Shown: positions 8,778 to 17,265 of the stretch, one piece after another
Layout of the letters: every line of letters starts with the position of its first letter
Position numbering within the stretch: position 1 is the stretch's first letter
From: Plantactinospora mayteni
GTDB lineage: Bacteria > Actinomycetota > Actinomycetes > Mycobacteriales > Micromonosporaceae
NCBI RefSeq assembly: GCF_016862935.1
Contig: NZ_BONX01000049.1
Coordinates: 105,147-169,146 of the forward strand
DNA: 64,000 nucleotides
Reading direction: 5' to 3'
Notes under the pieces: model-generated
What the model was told of the DNA's origin: nothing
The model's input: the letters and a program-made list of their open reading frames with translations, nothing else
Databases searched by the model: none
Position numbers and translations under genes: made by a program

Positions 8778-10028
8778 ATGACCGCCACGACGCTCGGATC
8801 AGAGTCACCGATCGAGGTCGGCACCCCGACCGACCGGGCCGGCATCGCCGCGCTGCTGAACACCGTCTTCCACGCCCCGCCGGACGAGGCCGAGGCGGAG
8901 GCGGGCCGGGCCATCACCGAACCCGAGCGATCGTTGCTGCTCCGCTCCGGGGACGCCGTGGTGGCGCACGCGGCGGCCTTCACCCGGGAACTGACCGTGC
9001 CGGGTGCGGTCGTACCGGCCGCGCACGTGACCGGGGTCGCGGTGGCGGCCACCCATCGGCGGCAGGGGCTGCTCAGCCGGCTGATGCGGCGGCAGTTGCA
9101 GGACGTCCTGGCCGCCGGTCGGGAGCCGATCGCAGTGCTCTGGGCCAGCGAGGGGCAGATCTATCCCCGGTTCGGCTACGGCCTGGCGGCGCCACGGTGG
9201 CGCCTGGACGTGCAGACCGCCGGGCTGCGCCTGGCCGAGCCGGACGGTACCGGGCCGGCGATCACGCTCCGCACCGGCGACCCGGTCGCGCTGCAACCCA
9301 CGCTCGCCGCTCTCTGGGACCGGCTCCGCCCCGACCGGCCGGGCTGGTCCAGCCGTACCGACCCGTGGTGGCGGTATGTCCTGCTCGACGGTCCCGTCCA
9401 GCGATCGGACGCGACGGCCCGGCAGGCCGTACTCGCCGAGACCGCGGACGGGCCGGTCGGCTACGCGCTGTGGCGGACCCGGCCCGACTGGGACGACCGG
9501 GGGCCCCGGGGCACGGTACTCCTCGACGAGCTGGTGGCCACCGGTCCGGCGGCGTACGCCGCGCTGTGGCGGTTCCTGCTCGGCATCGACCTGACCCGGA
9601 ACGTCCGGTACGGCCACGCCGCTCCCGACGAGCCGGTGCAACACCTGCTCGACGAGGTACGCCAGCTCGGTGCCCAGCTCGACCACGGGCTCTGGGTCCG
9701 GATCGTGGACCTGCCGGCGGCGTTGGCGGCCCGCAGATACCCGATCGGCGTCGACGTCGTACTGGAGGTCACCGACCCGCTCCTGCCGGAGAACGCGGGA
9801 CGGTGGCGGCTGACCGCCGACGCCGGCACGGCGCACTGTACCCGGACCGACGCCCCGGCCGACCTGGCCTGCGACGTACGCGATCTCGCCGCCGCCTATC
9901 TCGGCGGCCCGTCCCTCGCCGCGCTGGCCGGGGCCGGGCGGGTCCGGGAGGTCCGCCCCGACGTGCTGACCCGGACCTCCGCCGCGTTCGGCTGGCACCG
10001 GGCACCCGCCGGCCTGGCGAGCTTCTGA
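8778..10028 (+). CDS. Eis-like GNAT N-acetyltransferase
   Basis: A 416-residue protein with the three-part Eis layout: an N-terminal GNAT domain (VTGVAVAATHRRQGLLSRLM is the acetyl-CoA loop), a second degenerate GNAT domain, and a C-terminal SCP2-like domain. The motif YPRFGYGLA contains the tyrosine that in Eis enzymes acts as general acid. The protein ends in Phe, and in characterised Eis proteins the C-terminal Phe carboxylate is the general base. It probably acetylates amines of proteins, polyamines or aminoglycosides; the actual substrate is unknown. It starts at ATG 8778 in a divergent promoter region. Confidence 0.9.
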   Translation: MTATTLGSESPIEVGTPTDRAGIAALLNTVFHAPPDEAEAEAGRAITEPERSLLLRSGDAVVAHAAAFTRELTVPGAVVPAAHVTGVAVAATHRRQGLLSRLMRRQLQDVLAAGREPIAVLWASEGQIYPRFGYGLAAPRWRLDVQTAGLRLAEPDGTGPAITLRTGDPVALQPTLAALWDRLRPDRPGWSSRTDPWWRYVLLDGPVQRSDATARQAVLAETADGPVGYALWRTRPDWDDRGPRGTVLLDELVATGPAAYAALWRFLLGIDLTRNVRYGHAAPDEPVQHLLDEVRQLGAQLDHGLWVRIVDLPAALAARRYPIGVDVVLEVTDPLLPENAGRWRLTADAGTAHCTRTDAPADLACDVRDLAAAYLGGPSLAALAGAGRVREVRPDVLTRTSAAFGWHRAPAGLASF

Positions 10029-10068
10029 GCCCCGCACCGACACGCCACCGGCCGGTAGGGTCGGGCAC

Positions 10069-10149
10069 ATGACCGAGCGGAGCGACGGACTCGGCCGGCC
10101 CAGGCCCGCAGGTCATGACATCGACCGGCGGAGCGAGGAGACGGCATGA
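10069..10149 (+). CDS. Upstream micro-ORF (26 aa) coupled to the next gene
   Basis: ATG at 10069 opens a 26-codon frame beginning MTERSD and ending SEETA. Its TGA overlaps the ATG of the gene at 10146 (ATGA). Its own ribosome site is weak (GGTAGGGTCGGGCAC before it). The start resembles that of the micro-ORF at 46120 (MSKRSE), which also overlaps its downstream gene by ATGA. Translation is not proven; it may set expression of the downstream gene by coupling. Confidence 0.4.
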   Translation: MTERSDGLGRPRPAGHDIDRRSEETA

Positions 10150-10457
10150 CCGATCCGGAGCGTCGACGGCGGAGGCTGCGGCACGACCCGTCGGGCGGCA
10201 GTGGCGGCCAGTCCGGGGAGGGTCGTCGCGGCGGCGACTCCGGTACCGGGCCGGGGGCCGGGGACGACCGGGACGCGGAACGTGGCCTGCGCGGACTGAT
10301 CGGCTCGGGCGCCTCCCAGGTGAGTGTCGGGGCGGCGATGCGGGCCCGGGACGCGGCCCGGCCGACCGAGGCCGACCTCGCCGAGGCGGCCGAACGGCTG
10401 GTGCTGGTCCGGCGCAACTGGGTACCCCGGGACGAGCTGCCGCGCGGCGCCCGCTGA
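10146..10457 (+). CDS. Small hydrophilic protein, unknown function
   Basis: A 103-residue charged protein, Arg/Gly/Asp-rich and probably disordered for its first 50 residues. It is followed by a helical C-terminus (around SQVSVGAAMRARDAARPTEADLAEAAERL) that ends VPRDELPRGAR. GAGGAG lies just before the ATG. I recognise no domain; similar short proteins occur in Micromonosporaceae. The stop lies inside the first copy of a 21-bp direct repeat that may form part of the terminator. Confidence 0.65.
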   Translation: MTDPERRRRRLRHDPSGGSGGQSGEGRRGGDSGTGPGAGDDRDAERGLRGLIGSGASQVSVGAAMRARDAARPTEADLAEAAERLVLVRRNWVPRDELPRGAR

Positions 10458-10491
10458 GCGCCCGCCGCCGACCGCTGAGCGCCCGCCGCCG
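10450..10491. repeat. Two tandem 21-bp copies at a gene end
   Basis: CGCTGAGCGCCCGCCGCCGAC occurs at 10450-10470 (including the stop codon of the preceding gene) and again, identical, at 10471-10491. Confidence 0.9.
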
Positions 10492-10516
10492 ACCAGCGCG
10501 GGGCGGGCGGCTCGTC
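10471..10516. terminator. Bidirectional hairpin between convergent genes
   Basis: GAGCGCCCGCC in the second 21-bp copy can pair with GGCGGGCGGCTC ending near 10514, separated by a GC-rich loop. It lies between the stops of the 103-aa protein (+) and rpiB (-). The pairing is imperfect by one base. Confidence 0.5.
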
Positions 10517-10520
10517 CCCG

Positions 10521-10994
<474 letters not shown>

Positions 10995-11130
10995 ACCGCG
11001 CAGTCTGTCAGCCCGGCGCGGCCACCTGTTGGCAGGCACGGCGACAGCCGAACAGATCACAACGTGATCCGGTCCGGGATGGCCATCCGGGCGCCCGGAA
11101 CGTCCTCCGAGCGCCCGACCACCCGCGCCG

Positions 11131-12405
11131 TCAGCCGCGCGGCGTCTCCGTCGTGTCCCGGCCGAGTTCGGCCAGGACCAGGCCGGCCCGGGCCTTCGGG
11201 GTGAACCAGGTGCTCTTCCGGGGCATCTTCTGCCGGGCCAGGTTGACCGCGACGAAGTCCCGTACGGTCACCGGGGCGATCAGGATCGCCAGCTCCGCCC
11301 GGCCCGCGTCGACCTCGCCGACCAGCCATCGGGCCGGGTAGTCGCCACCGACGTACGTGATCCGCTTGTCGCCGGGGTCGAGCCCGAGCGCGTCCCGCAG
11401 CAGCACCCGCTCGACGAGCGCGTGGTCCAGGTTCTCCACACCGTCGGAACCGGCGGGGAGCGTGAGCGTGACCGCGTAGGTCGTGCCGGCCGTGTAGAGC
11501 TGGATCGTGCCGCCGGAGTCCGGCACCGTCGCCGGACCGGCCACCGGCTCGACCTGGGCGCCGGCCGCGCGCAGCCGGTCGAGCAGCTCGGCCGGGGTGC
11601 TGGTCAGTTCGCTGACCAGCCGGTTGTAGGGCTGGATCGCCACCGAGCCGGGGGTGGTGATCACCGCGAGGAACCGGGGCAGCTCACCGATCTGCGCGGC
11701 CAGGCTCCGGTGGTTGCCGTCCGCGACGACCAGTTCCCCGGCGCCGGCCAGCGCCAGCAGGTCGTCCTGGCGCGGCCCCGGCCCGAGCAGCCAGATCGCG
11801 TGGGTACGCCCCGCCTGGTCGGTGTCGGTGGCGGCGGGCGCACCGGCCGTGTCGGTAGCCTCGGCCAGTGCCCGGTGCAGCGCCTCGCCGGCGTTCCGCC
11901 CCGGGTCACCCTCGGCGCCGCCCTCGGCCCCGGCCCGGTTGCCGGTCTGGAGCAGCAGCACCGGCGAGAGGAGATGGCCGGTCGCCTCGGCCAGTGCCAC
12001 CCGCTCCCGTACCTTGGCGATGAAGACGTCCTCGTTCCGGATCACCAGCCCGGGCTCGTCGGCGCTGGTGGAGATCTGGTCGGTGTCGACCATGGCGAAC
12101 ATCCCGTACCCGGGTTCGTCGCCCGGCGCGGTGATCCGGTAGAGCACCACGACCTGCTCGGCCGGGGTGTAGCTGCCGTCGGCCCGGGCCTGGGCCAACC
12201 GGGTGACCGCGTCGGGCAGCGCGTCGGTGAAGGACCGCCCGAGGCTCTCCGGCGCCCGGTGCGGCATCTCGATCGCGAGTGCGCTGGATGGGTTGTCCCG
12301 GATGATCGCCGTGATCTCGGCGTCGTCGGCGAACTCGTCGTAGTTCTGGGCGCCGGTGCCGCCAGTGGTGACCCAGGCGCGGGTGATCGGATGCACGACC
12401 GTCAT
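11131..12405 (-). CDS. DUF1015 family protein
   Basis: A 424-residue soluble protein of the DUF1015 family, whose role is not established. It carries the hallmark ADGNHR segment in the middle and the C-terminal WFTPKARAGLVLAEL. Compared with typical members, residues 155-185 form a Gly/Ala/Asp-rich insert. It lies between rpiB and the nitroreductase-like gene on the same strand, with a 136-nt gap before rpiB. The name is based on family resemblance only, and no reaction is proposed. Confidence 0.85.
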   Translation of the reverse strand: MTVVHPITRAWVTTGGTGAQNYDEFADDAEITAIIRDNPSSALAIEMPHRAPESLGRSFTDALPDAVTRLAQARADGSYTPAEQVVVLYRITAPGDEPGYGMFAMVDTDQISTSADEPGLVIRNEDVFIAKVRERVALAEATGHLLSPVLLLQTGNRAGAEGGAEGDPGRNAGEALHRALAEATDTAGAPAATDTDQAGRTHAIWLLGPGPRQDDLLALAGAGELVVADGNHRSLAAQIGELPRFLAVITTPGSVAIQPYNRLVSELTSTPAELLDRLRAAGAQVEPVAGPATVPDSGGTIQLYTAGTTYAVTLTLPAGSDGVENLDHALVERVLLRDALGLDPGDKRITYVGGDYPARWLVGEVDAGRAELAILIAPVTVRDFVAVNLARQKMPRKSTWFTPKARAGLVLAELGRDTTETPRG

Positions 12406-12515
12406 GTGCCGAAACGCTACCGGCGGCGCCGGACCCGGCGTACGGATACCCCGACCGTTTCCACCCCGTGGGCGGCCCGGGCCGGTGGGTCCCGGCCGGG
12501 GCCGCCAGGGTGGCT

Positions 12516-13145
12516 TCAGTCGAAGCTCGGCGACTCGGTACGGGTCCGCTTCAGCTCGTAGAAGCCGGGGATGCCGGCGACCAGGAGTACGCCGTCCCAG
12601 AGCCGGCCGGCCGCCTCGCCCTTGGGGGCCGGCGTGATCACCGGGCCGAAGAACGCGATGGTCTCCCCCGGCACCGGGCCGGGAGCGTGGATCACCGGTG
12701 TGCCGACCTCCTGGCCGACCGGCTTCATCCCGGCGTCGTGGCTGGCCCGCAGCGCCTCGTCGTACTCGGTCGAGTCGGCGGCCTCGGCCAGCGCCGGGTC
12801 CAGCCCGACGTCGGCCAGCGCCGCCCGGTACAGCTCGGGGCCCCGGTCCTCCTTGCCGAGGTGGATCCGGTTGCCGAGTGCGGTGTAGAGCTTGGCGACC
12901 GCCTCGGAGCCGTGCTGCTGCTCGACCGCGATGCAGATCCGCACCGGGCCCCAGCCGGTCTTCAGCCCCTCCCGGTACCGCTCGGGCAGGTTCTCCCGGC
13001 CCTCGTTGAGTACCGAGAGGCTCATCACCCGGAACCGGATGTCGACGGCGCGGACCTTCTCCACCTCCAGCAGCCAGCGGGAGGTGATCCAGGCCCAGGG
13101 GCAGATCGGGTCGAAGAACATGTCCACGGATGCGCGCTCGGACAC
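12516..13145 (-). CDS. DsbA-family mycothiol-dependent nitroreductase-like protein
   Basis: A 209-residue thioredoxin-fold protein of the DsbA/HCCA2 type. Its active-site segment FDPICPWAWITSRW has a single Cys (CPWA), whereas as I recall M. tuberculosis Rv2466c has CPWC. Other conserved parts include the cis-Pro region GTPVIHAPGP and FFGPVITPAP. The family uses mycothiol as reductant, which fits an actinobacterium. It diverges from pepN, as in Mycobacterium. With one cysteine a monothiol mechanism via mixed mycothiol disulfide is likely (inference). Confidence 0.87.
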   Translation of the reverse strand: MSERASVDMFFDPICPWAWITSRWLLEVEKVRAVDIRFRVMSLSVLNEGRENLPERYREGLKTGWGPVRICIAVEQQHGSEAVAKLYTALGNRIHLGKEDRGPELYRAALADVGLDPALAEAADSTEYDEALRASHDAGMKPVGQEVGTPVIHAPGPVPGETIAFFGPVITPAPKGEAAGRLWDGVLLVAGIPGFYELKRTRTESPSFD

Positions 13146-13358
13146 GGCGCGACTCCCTTCGTCGTCACGGGTAGGCCGGAATCGGCGACACCGTTACAGA
13201 TCTTCACCCGTGTGGGCCGACATCGACAGCGGGATGAGACCGTGACCTGGAGCACCAGTGCCATTCCCACCGGCATGAAACACTCGATGTCGAGCCGTGG
13301 GGATGGCTCGACGCTGTCGACGGGGACAGCCAGCGGGAAAGACCGGATGGAGATTCAC

Positions 13359-15920
13359 GTGCCAGGAGTGCGTAACCTGACCCAGGTCGAGGCGACGGAG
13401 CGGGGGCGCCTGCTTGACGTCACCGGCTATGACATCCGCCTGGACCTGTCGTCCGCCGGGCTGGGCGCGGAGGTCCGCACCTTCCGTTCGACGACCGAGG
13501 TCCGGTTCCGGTGCGCCGAGCCGGGTGCCGCCACCTTCATCGAACTGGCCGCCGATTCGGTACGCGCCGCGACGCTGAACGGCACCCCGGTCGACCTCTC
13601 CGGCTGGTCCGCCGAGGACGGGCTGACCCTGACCGGTCTGGCCGCCGAGAACACCCTGGTCGTGGATGCCGACTTCCTCTACTCCTCCAGCGGCCAGGGG
13701 CTGCACCGCAGCGTCGACCCGGTGGACGGCGAGACCTATCTCTACAGCCAGTTCGAGACCGCCGACGCGCAGCGGGTCTTCGCCTGCTTCGACCAGCCGG
13801 ACCTGAAGAGTGTCTTCACCTGGCACGCGACCGTGCCGGCGCACTGGCGGGTCATCTCCAACATGCCGGTCGACGGCGAGGAGCCGGCCGGCGCCGAGGC
13901 CAAGACGATCCACTTCGTCGAGTCGGCCCGGATGAGCACCTACATCACCGCGCTCTGCGCCGGCCCTTACCACGAGGTGCGATACACCCACGACGGTGTC
14001 GACCTCGGCTACTTCTGCCGGACCAGCATGGCGCCGCACCTCGACTCGGACGAGCTGAACCTGATCACCACCCAGGGCTTCGACTTCTTCCACCAGCAGT
14101 TCGGCGTCCGCTATCCGCTGCCCAAATACGACCAGGTGTGGGTGCCGGACTTCAACGCCGGCGCGATGGAGAACTTCGGCTGCGTCACTCACGCCGAGGC
14201 GCACTACCTGTTCCGGTCCCAGGAGACCGACTTCGAGTACGAGCAGCGGGCCAACACGATCCTGCACGAGCTGGCCCACATGTGGTTCGGCGACCTGGTC
14301 ACGATGCGCTGGTGGAACGACCTGTGGCTGAACGAGTCGTTCGCCGAGTGGGCCAGCCACTGGGCCAACACCAACGCCACCCGGTTCGTCGACGCCTGGA
14401 CGACCTTCCTCTCCATCCGCAAGAACTGGGGCTACCGGCAGGACCAGCTCTCCTCCACCCACCCGGTCTACTGCGAGATGCCGGACCTGGAGGCCGTCGA
14501 GGTCAACTTCGACGGCATCACGTACGCCAAGGGCGCCAGTGTGCTCAAGCAGCTCGTCGCGTACGTCGGGGAGGCGCCGTTCCGCGAGGGCCTGCGCAGC
14601 TACTTCGGCAAGTACGCCTGGAGCAACGCCACCTTCGACGACCTGCTCACCGAGCTGGAGGCGGCCTCCGGCCGGGAACTGCGCAAGTTCGCCGCCGAGT
14701 GGCTGGAGACCTCGCAGGTCAACACGCTCCGCCCGGAGGTGTCGATCGGCCCGGACGGGACGTACGAGTCGGTGGTGGTCCGGCAGGAGGCGCCGAGCGA
14801 ACACCCGACACTGCGTACGCACCGGATCGGGGTGGGCCTCTACGACCTGCGCGGCGACCGGCTGGTCCGGCGGGACCGGATCGAGGTCGACGTGGCCGGC
14901 GAGCGTACCGAGCTGCCCCAGCTCGCCGGGGTGGCGGCGCCGGACGTGCTGCTGCTCAACGACGACGACCTGACCTACGCCAAGCTCCGGTTGGACGAGC
15001 GGTCGATGGCGACGGTCGTGGGGCACATCGCCGCCTTCGAGTCGTCCCTGGCCCGGGCGCTGTGCTGGGCCGCCGCCTGGGACATGGTCCGGGACGCCGA
15101 GCTGGCCGCCCGGGACTACGTGGCGCTGGCGCTGGCCGGGCTGCCCGCCGAGACCGACATCAACCTGGTCACCGCTACGCTGCGGCAGGTCTCCGCCACC
15201 CTCACCTCGTACGCCGCGCCGGAGTGGGCGCCGACCGGTTGGGCGCAGTTCGCCCGTACCGCGGCGACCGCACTGCGCGCCGCCGAGCCGGGTAGCGGCC
15301 TGCAACTGGCCTGGGCCCGGACCTACGCCTCGGCGGCCCGCAGCGAGGACGAGCTGGCCGTGCTCCGCGGCTGGCTGGACGGCGTGGAGGTACCGGACGG
15401 GCTGACCGTCGACACCGAGCTGCGCTGGACGATCCTGCGGGCCCTGGTCGCGGGTGGCGCGGCGGAGCGCGCCGAGATCGACTCCGAGCTGGCCGCGGAC
15501 CGGACGTCGAACGGCGAGCGGGAGGCCGCGCTCGCGCACGCGCTGGTCCCCACCGCCGAGAACAAGGCGACGGTGTGGCGCACCCTGACCGGGGACGAGG
15601 CGCTGCCGAACTGGCAGCACCGGGCACTGCTCCAGGGCTTCCAGCATCCGGCGCAGGTCGAGCTGACCGCCCCGTACGCCGAGCCGTTCTTCCAGGTCGT
15701 CGCCCAGATCTGGAAGAGGCGGGACAGCGAGCCGGCACAGGAGTTCGTCATGCTGGCCTACCCGGCCTACCAGATCACCGAGGAGACCATCCGGATGACC
15801 GACGCCTGGCTGGCCGAGCCGGGGCATCCGGCACCGCTGCGCCGGCTGGTCGCCGAGGGCCGGGACGGAGTGGTACGGGCGCTGAAGGCCCGGGCCAAGG
15901 ACGCCGCGTCGCCGGCCTGA
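13359..15920 (+). CDS. pepN: Aminopeptidase N (M1 family, zinc dependent)
   Basis: An 853-residue cytosolic metalloaminopeptidase that trims N-terminal residues from peptides. It contains the substrate-recognition GAMENFGCV, the zinc site HELAHMWFGD with the third ligand in LWLNESFAEW, and the C-terminal ERAP1-like helical domain. The preferred start is GTG at 13359 (PGVRNLTQVEA), which has GGAG 7 nt upstream; an in-frame ATG at 13347 is the alternative. The reading frame extends far upstream without family similarity. It diverges from the nitroreductase-like gene and is followed by a hairpin at 15947-15976. Confidence 0.97.
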   Translation: MPGVRNLTQVEATERGRLLDVTGYDIRLDLSSAGLGAEVRTFRSTTEVRFRCAEPGAATFIELAADSVRAATLNGTPVDLSGWSAEDGLTLTGLAAENTLVVDADFLYSSSGQGLHRSVDPVDGETYLYSQFETADAQRVFACFDQPDLKSVFTWHATVPAHWRVISNMPVDGEEPAGAEAKTIHFVESARMSTYITALCAGPYHEVRYTHDGVDLGYFCRTSMAPHLDSDELNLITTQGFDFFHQQFGVRYPLPKYDQVWVPDFNAGAMENFGCVTHAEAHYLFRSQETDFEYEQRANTILHELAHMWFGDLVTMRWWNDLWLNESFAEWASHWANTNATRFVDAWTTFLSIRKNWGYRQDQLSSTHPVYCEMPDLEAVEVNFDGITYAKGASVLKQLVAYVGEAPFREGLRSYFGKYAWSNATFDDLLTELEAASGRELRKFAAEWLETSQVNTLRPEVSIGPDGTYESVVVRQEAPSEHPTLRTHRIGVGLYDLRGDRLVRRDRIEVDVAGERTELPQLAGVAAPDVLLLNDDDLTYAKLRLDERSMATVVGHIAAFESSLARALCWAAAWDMVRDAELAARDYVALALAGLPAETDINLVTATLRQVSATLTSYAAPEWAPTGWAQFARTAATALRAAEPGSGLQLAWARTYASAARSEDELAVLRGWLDGVEVPDGLTVDTELRWTILRALVAGGAAERAEIDSELAADRTSNGEREAALAHALVPTAENKATVWRTLTGDEALPNWQHRALLQGFQHPAQVELTAPYAEPFFQVVAQIWKRRDSEPAQEFVMLAYPAYQITEETIRMTDAWLAEPGHPAPLRRLVAEGRDGVVRALKARAKDAASPA

Positions 15921-15946
15921 CCTCACCACCGAACTGACCGCCGCCG

Positions 15947-15976
15947 GGCGCCGGATCCGATCCGACGTCCGGCGCC
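15947..15976 (+). terminator. Hairpin after pepN
   Basis: A perfect 9-bp inverted repeat, GGCGCCGGA at 15947 and TCCGGCGCC ending at 15976, with a 12-nt loop, 27 nt after the pepN stop. Confidence 0.6.
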
Positions 15977-16094
15977 GTCGTCACGTCCGGAAACGATCCG
16001 GGTACCGGCCAGCGGGCAGCCCGGCGCTCCATTCGCCGAACTCGGGCCAGGCGGTGCCGAGCGCGAGTTCGGTCCCAGCGGTTCCGACCCACCG

Positions 16095-16271
16095 GCCGGC
16101 ATCGAGTCGTACTGGCGGATCGAACGGGCCGAGCGGGGCCCGGTCGCGCACCTCTATCTGCGCGCCCCCGCCGGCCACTACGAGCTGCACCGCTCCGTGC
16201 CGCCGACCGGTACGGAGCTGGTCGAGCTGCCCTTCCCGGTCCAGGTCGCCCCCGGCACCTGGCTGTCCTGA
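16095..16271 (+). pseudogene. Remnant of a Uma2-family (DUF820) endonuclease C-terminus
   Basis: In the frame ending with TGA at 16271 the translation gives IESYWRIERAERGPVAHLYL, then AGHYEL and LVELPFPVQVAPGTWLS. This matches the end of Uma2 nuclease-like proteins, where an ESYWxVE strand is followed by a tail ending PFPVxVxPxxL. Upstream the same frame is open but loses family similarity before about 16095, and there is no start codon with a ribosome site. I therefore read it as the decayed 3' end of a lost gene. It is the only sign of gene decay in this part of the window. Confidence 0.6.
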
Positions 16272-16341
16272 CCAGTCATGCTGCCCTGACCGGCACCGGA
16301 GGCCCGCTCGGGGCGGGGCGCCGGCCGGACGAGTGCGACGG

Positions 16342-16785
16342 TCAGGCGTTCCGACCGGCCCGGGTGGCGAGCTGGTCGAGGCCGCTGACGACGCCGCCGG
16401 TCAGGTCGCCGCCACCGAAGGCGGCCACCATGGAGAGCGCGGCGAGCTTGGCGTCCCGGTCCGGGATCCGCTTACGCGCCTCGGCACCGGTGACGACCTC
16501 CAGCACCCGCTGGTTGGGCGACACTGCGACCAGTACGGCGCGGGCCGGGTCGGCCAGCTCCAGGTGCAGCCGCTGCGCGTGCTCGCGTACGGGTTCGGTC
16601 AGCGGACCGACGTAGACGGTGAAGACCAGACCGGTGGACTCGTCTGCGATCCGCAGCGCCTCGTCGATCCGGAGGAGCTGTCGGGTGGTGAACGGACCGT
16701 CGAGAACGTTCGGCCGGGCGGTGGCGCTCGGCCCGACCTCGGCCTCGGGCCGTTCGGCCGTCGCCACGCTCTTACCAGCGGTCAC
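16342..16785 (-). CDS. DUF5130 (TPM-like) protein
   Basis: A 147-residue protein resembling the actinobacterial DUF5130 family, which has a TPM-like fold. Visible conserved parts are ESTGLVFTVYVG, HLELADPARAVLVAVSPNQR and LAALSMVAAFGGGDLTGGV. It starts with GTG at 16785, preceded by GGGGGG, and overlaps the end of the CtaJ-like gene by 14 nt, so the two are co-translated. In mycobacteria a similar gene also sits beside pepN and the ctaJ gene, which may tie it to the respiratory oxidase (inference). Confidence 0.75.
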   Translation of the reverse strand: MTAGKSVATAERPEAEVGPSATARPNVLDGPFTTRQLLRIDEALRIADESTGLVFTVYVGPLTEPVREHAQRLHLELADPARAVLVAVSPNQRVLEVVTGAEARKRIPDRDAKLAALSMVAAFGGGDLTGGVVSGLDQLATRAGRNA

Positions 16786-17083
16786 TTGCGCCCCCCGTCA
16801 CGCCCGCGCGCTTCGGCGCGCTGATGGTCTCGATCTCGCCGCTGGTCAACGCCCGGGCCTCGGCGCCGGCCGGCAGCGCGGTCCGGGCGGACTCGCTCAG
16901 GTGCTCGGGCGAGGAGAGGAACCAGACCGGCGTGAACTCGAACGGCCGCCCCGGGCGGTACCGCCGGGCGTTACGGCCGCTCTTGCCGGCCCGGGCCAGC
17001 ACGGTGATCACGAGCACCGCGGCGGCCGGGATGGCAACGAAGACCAGCAACGTGTCGGAAACAGACAACCTCAACGCCCCCAC
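16772..17083 (-). CDS. CtaJ-like small membrane subunit of aa3 cytochrome oxidase
   Basis: A 103-residue protein with one membrane helix (about residues 8-30: VSDTLLVFVAIPAAAVLVIT), then a basic linker and a segment RPFEFTPVWFLSSPEHL. This layout matches the small CtaJ subunit reported in mycobacterial aa3 oxidase. The identification rests on this pattern and on the neighbouring DUF5130 and pepN genes. The start is GTG at 17083, with no strong ribosome site; TTG codons a few residues in are alternatives. It overlaps the DUF5130 gene. Confidence 0.6.
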   Translation of the reverse strand: MGALRLSVSDTLLVFVAIPAAAVLVITVLARAGKSGRNARRYRPGRPFEFTPVWFLSSPEHLSESARTALPAGAEARALTSGEIETISAPKRAGVTGGASDRW

Positions 17084-17207
17084 GCGAAAACGGGATCATC
17101 GTGCCCGGCCGGAGCAGGTGACGATCTTGTCCACCCGACCGACCCGGTCGCCGTTCACGGTATCGGAAACCGCTGACCACCAGATCTCGGGGTGCCGATC
17201 CGGCCCC

Positions 17208-17247
17208 GCGCCGGCCGGCTTCCGGTCGCCCGGGGTCCGGCCGGCGC
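17208..17247 (-). terminator. Hairpin after kynU
   Basis: A perfect 11-bp inverted repeat, GCGCCGGCCGG at 17208 and CCGGCCGGCGC ending at 17247, with an 18-nt loop. It lies 19 nt past the kynU stop on the minus strand. Confidence 0.65.
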
Positions 17248-17265
17248 CCCGGGGGACGGGCCAGG

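Noticed and set aside
13194..15929. A 911-codon open frame on the minus strand over pepN
   Set aside because: It is the antisense shadow of a clear M1 aminopeptidase; its translation is Arg/Gly/Val/Gln-rich with no domain.
15981..16190. A 69-codon minus-strand frame downstream of pepN
   Set aside because: It overlaps the Uma2-like remnant read on the + strand and has no ribosome site or family likeness.
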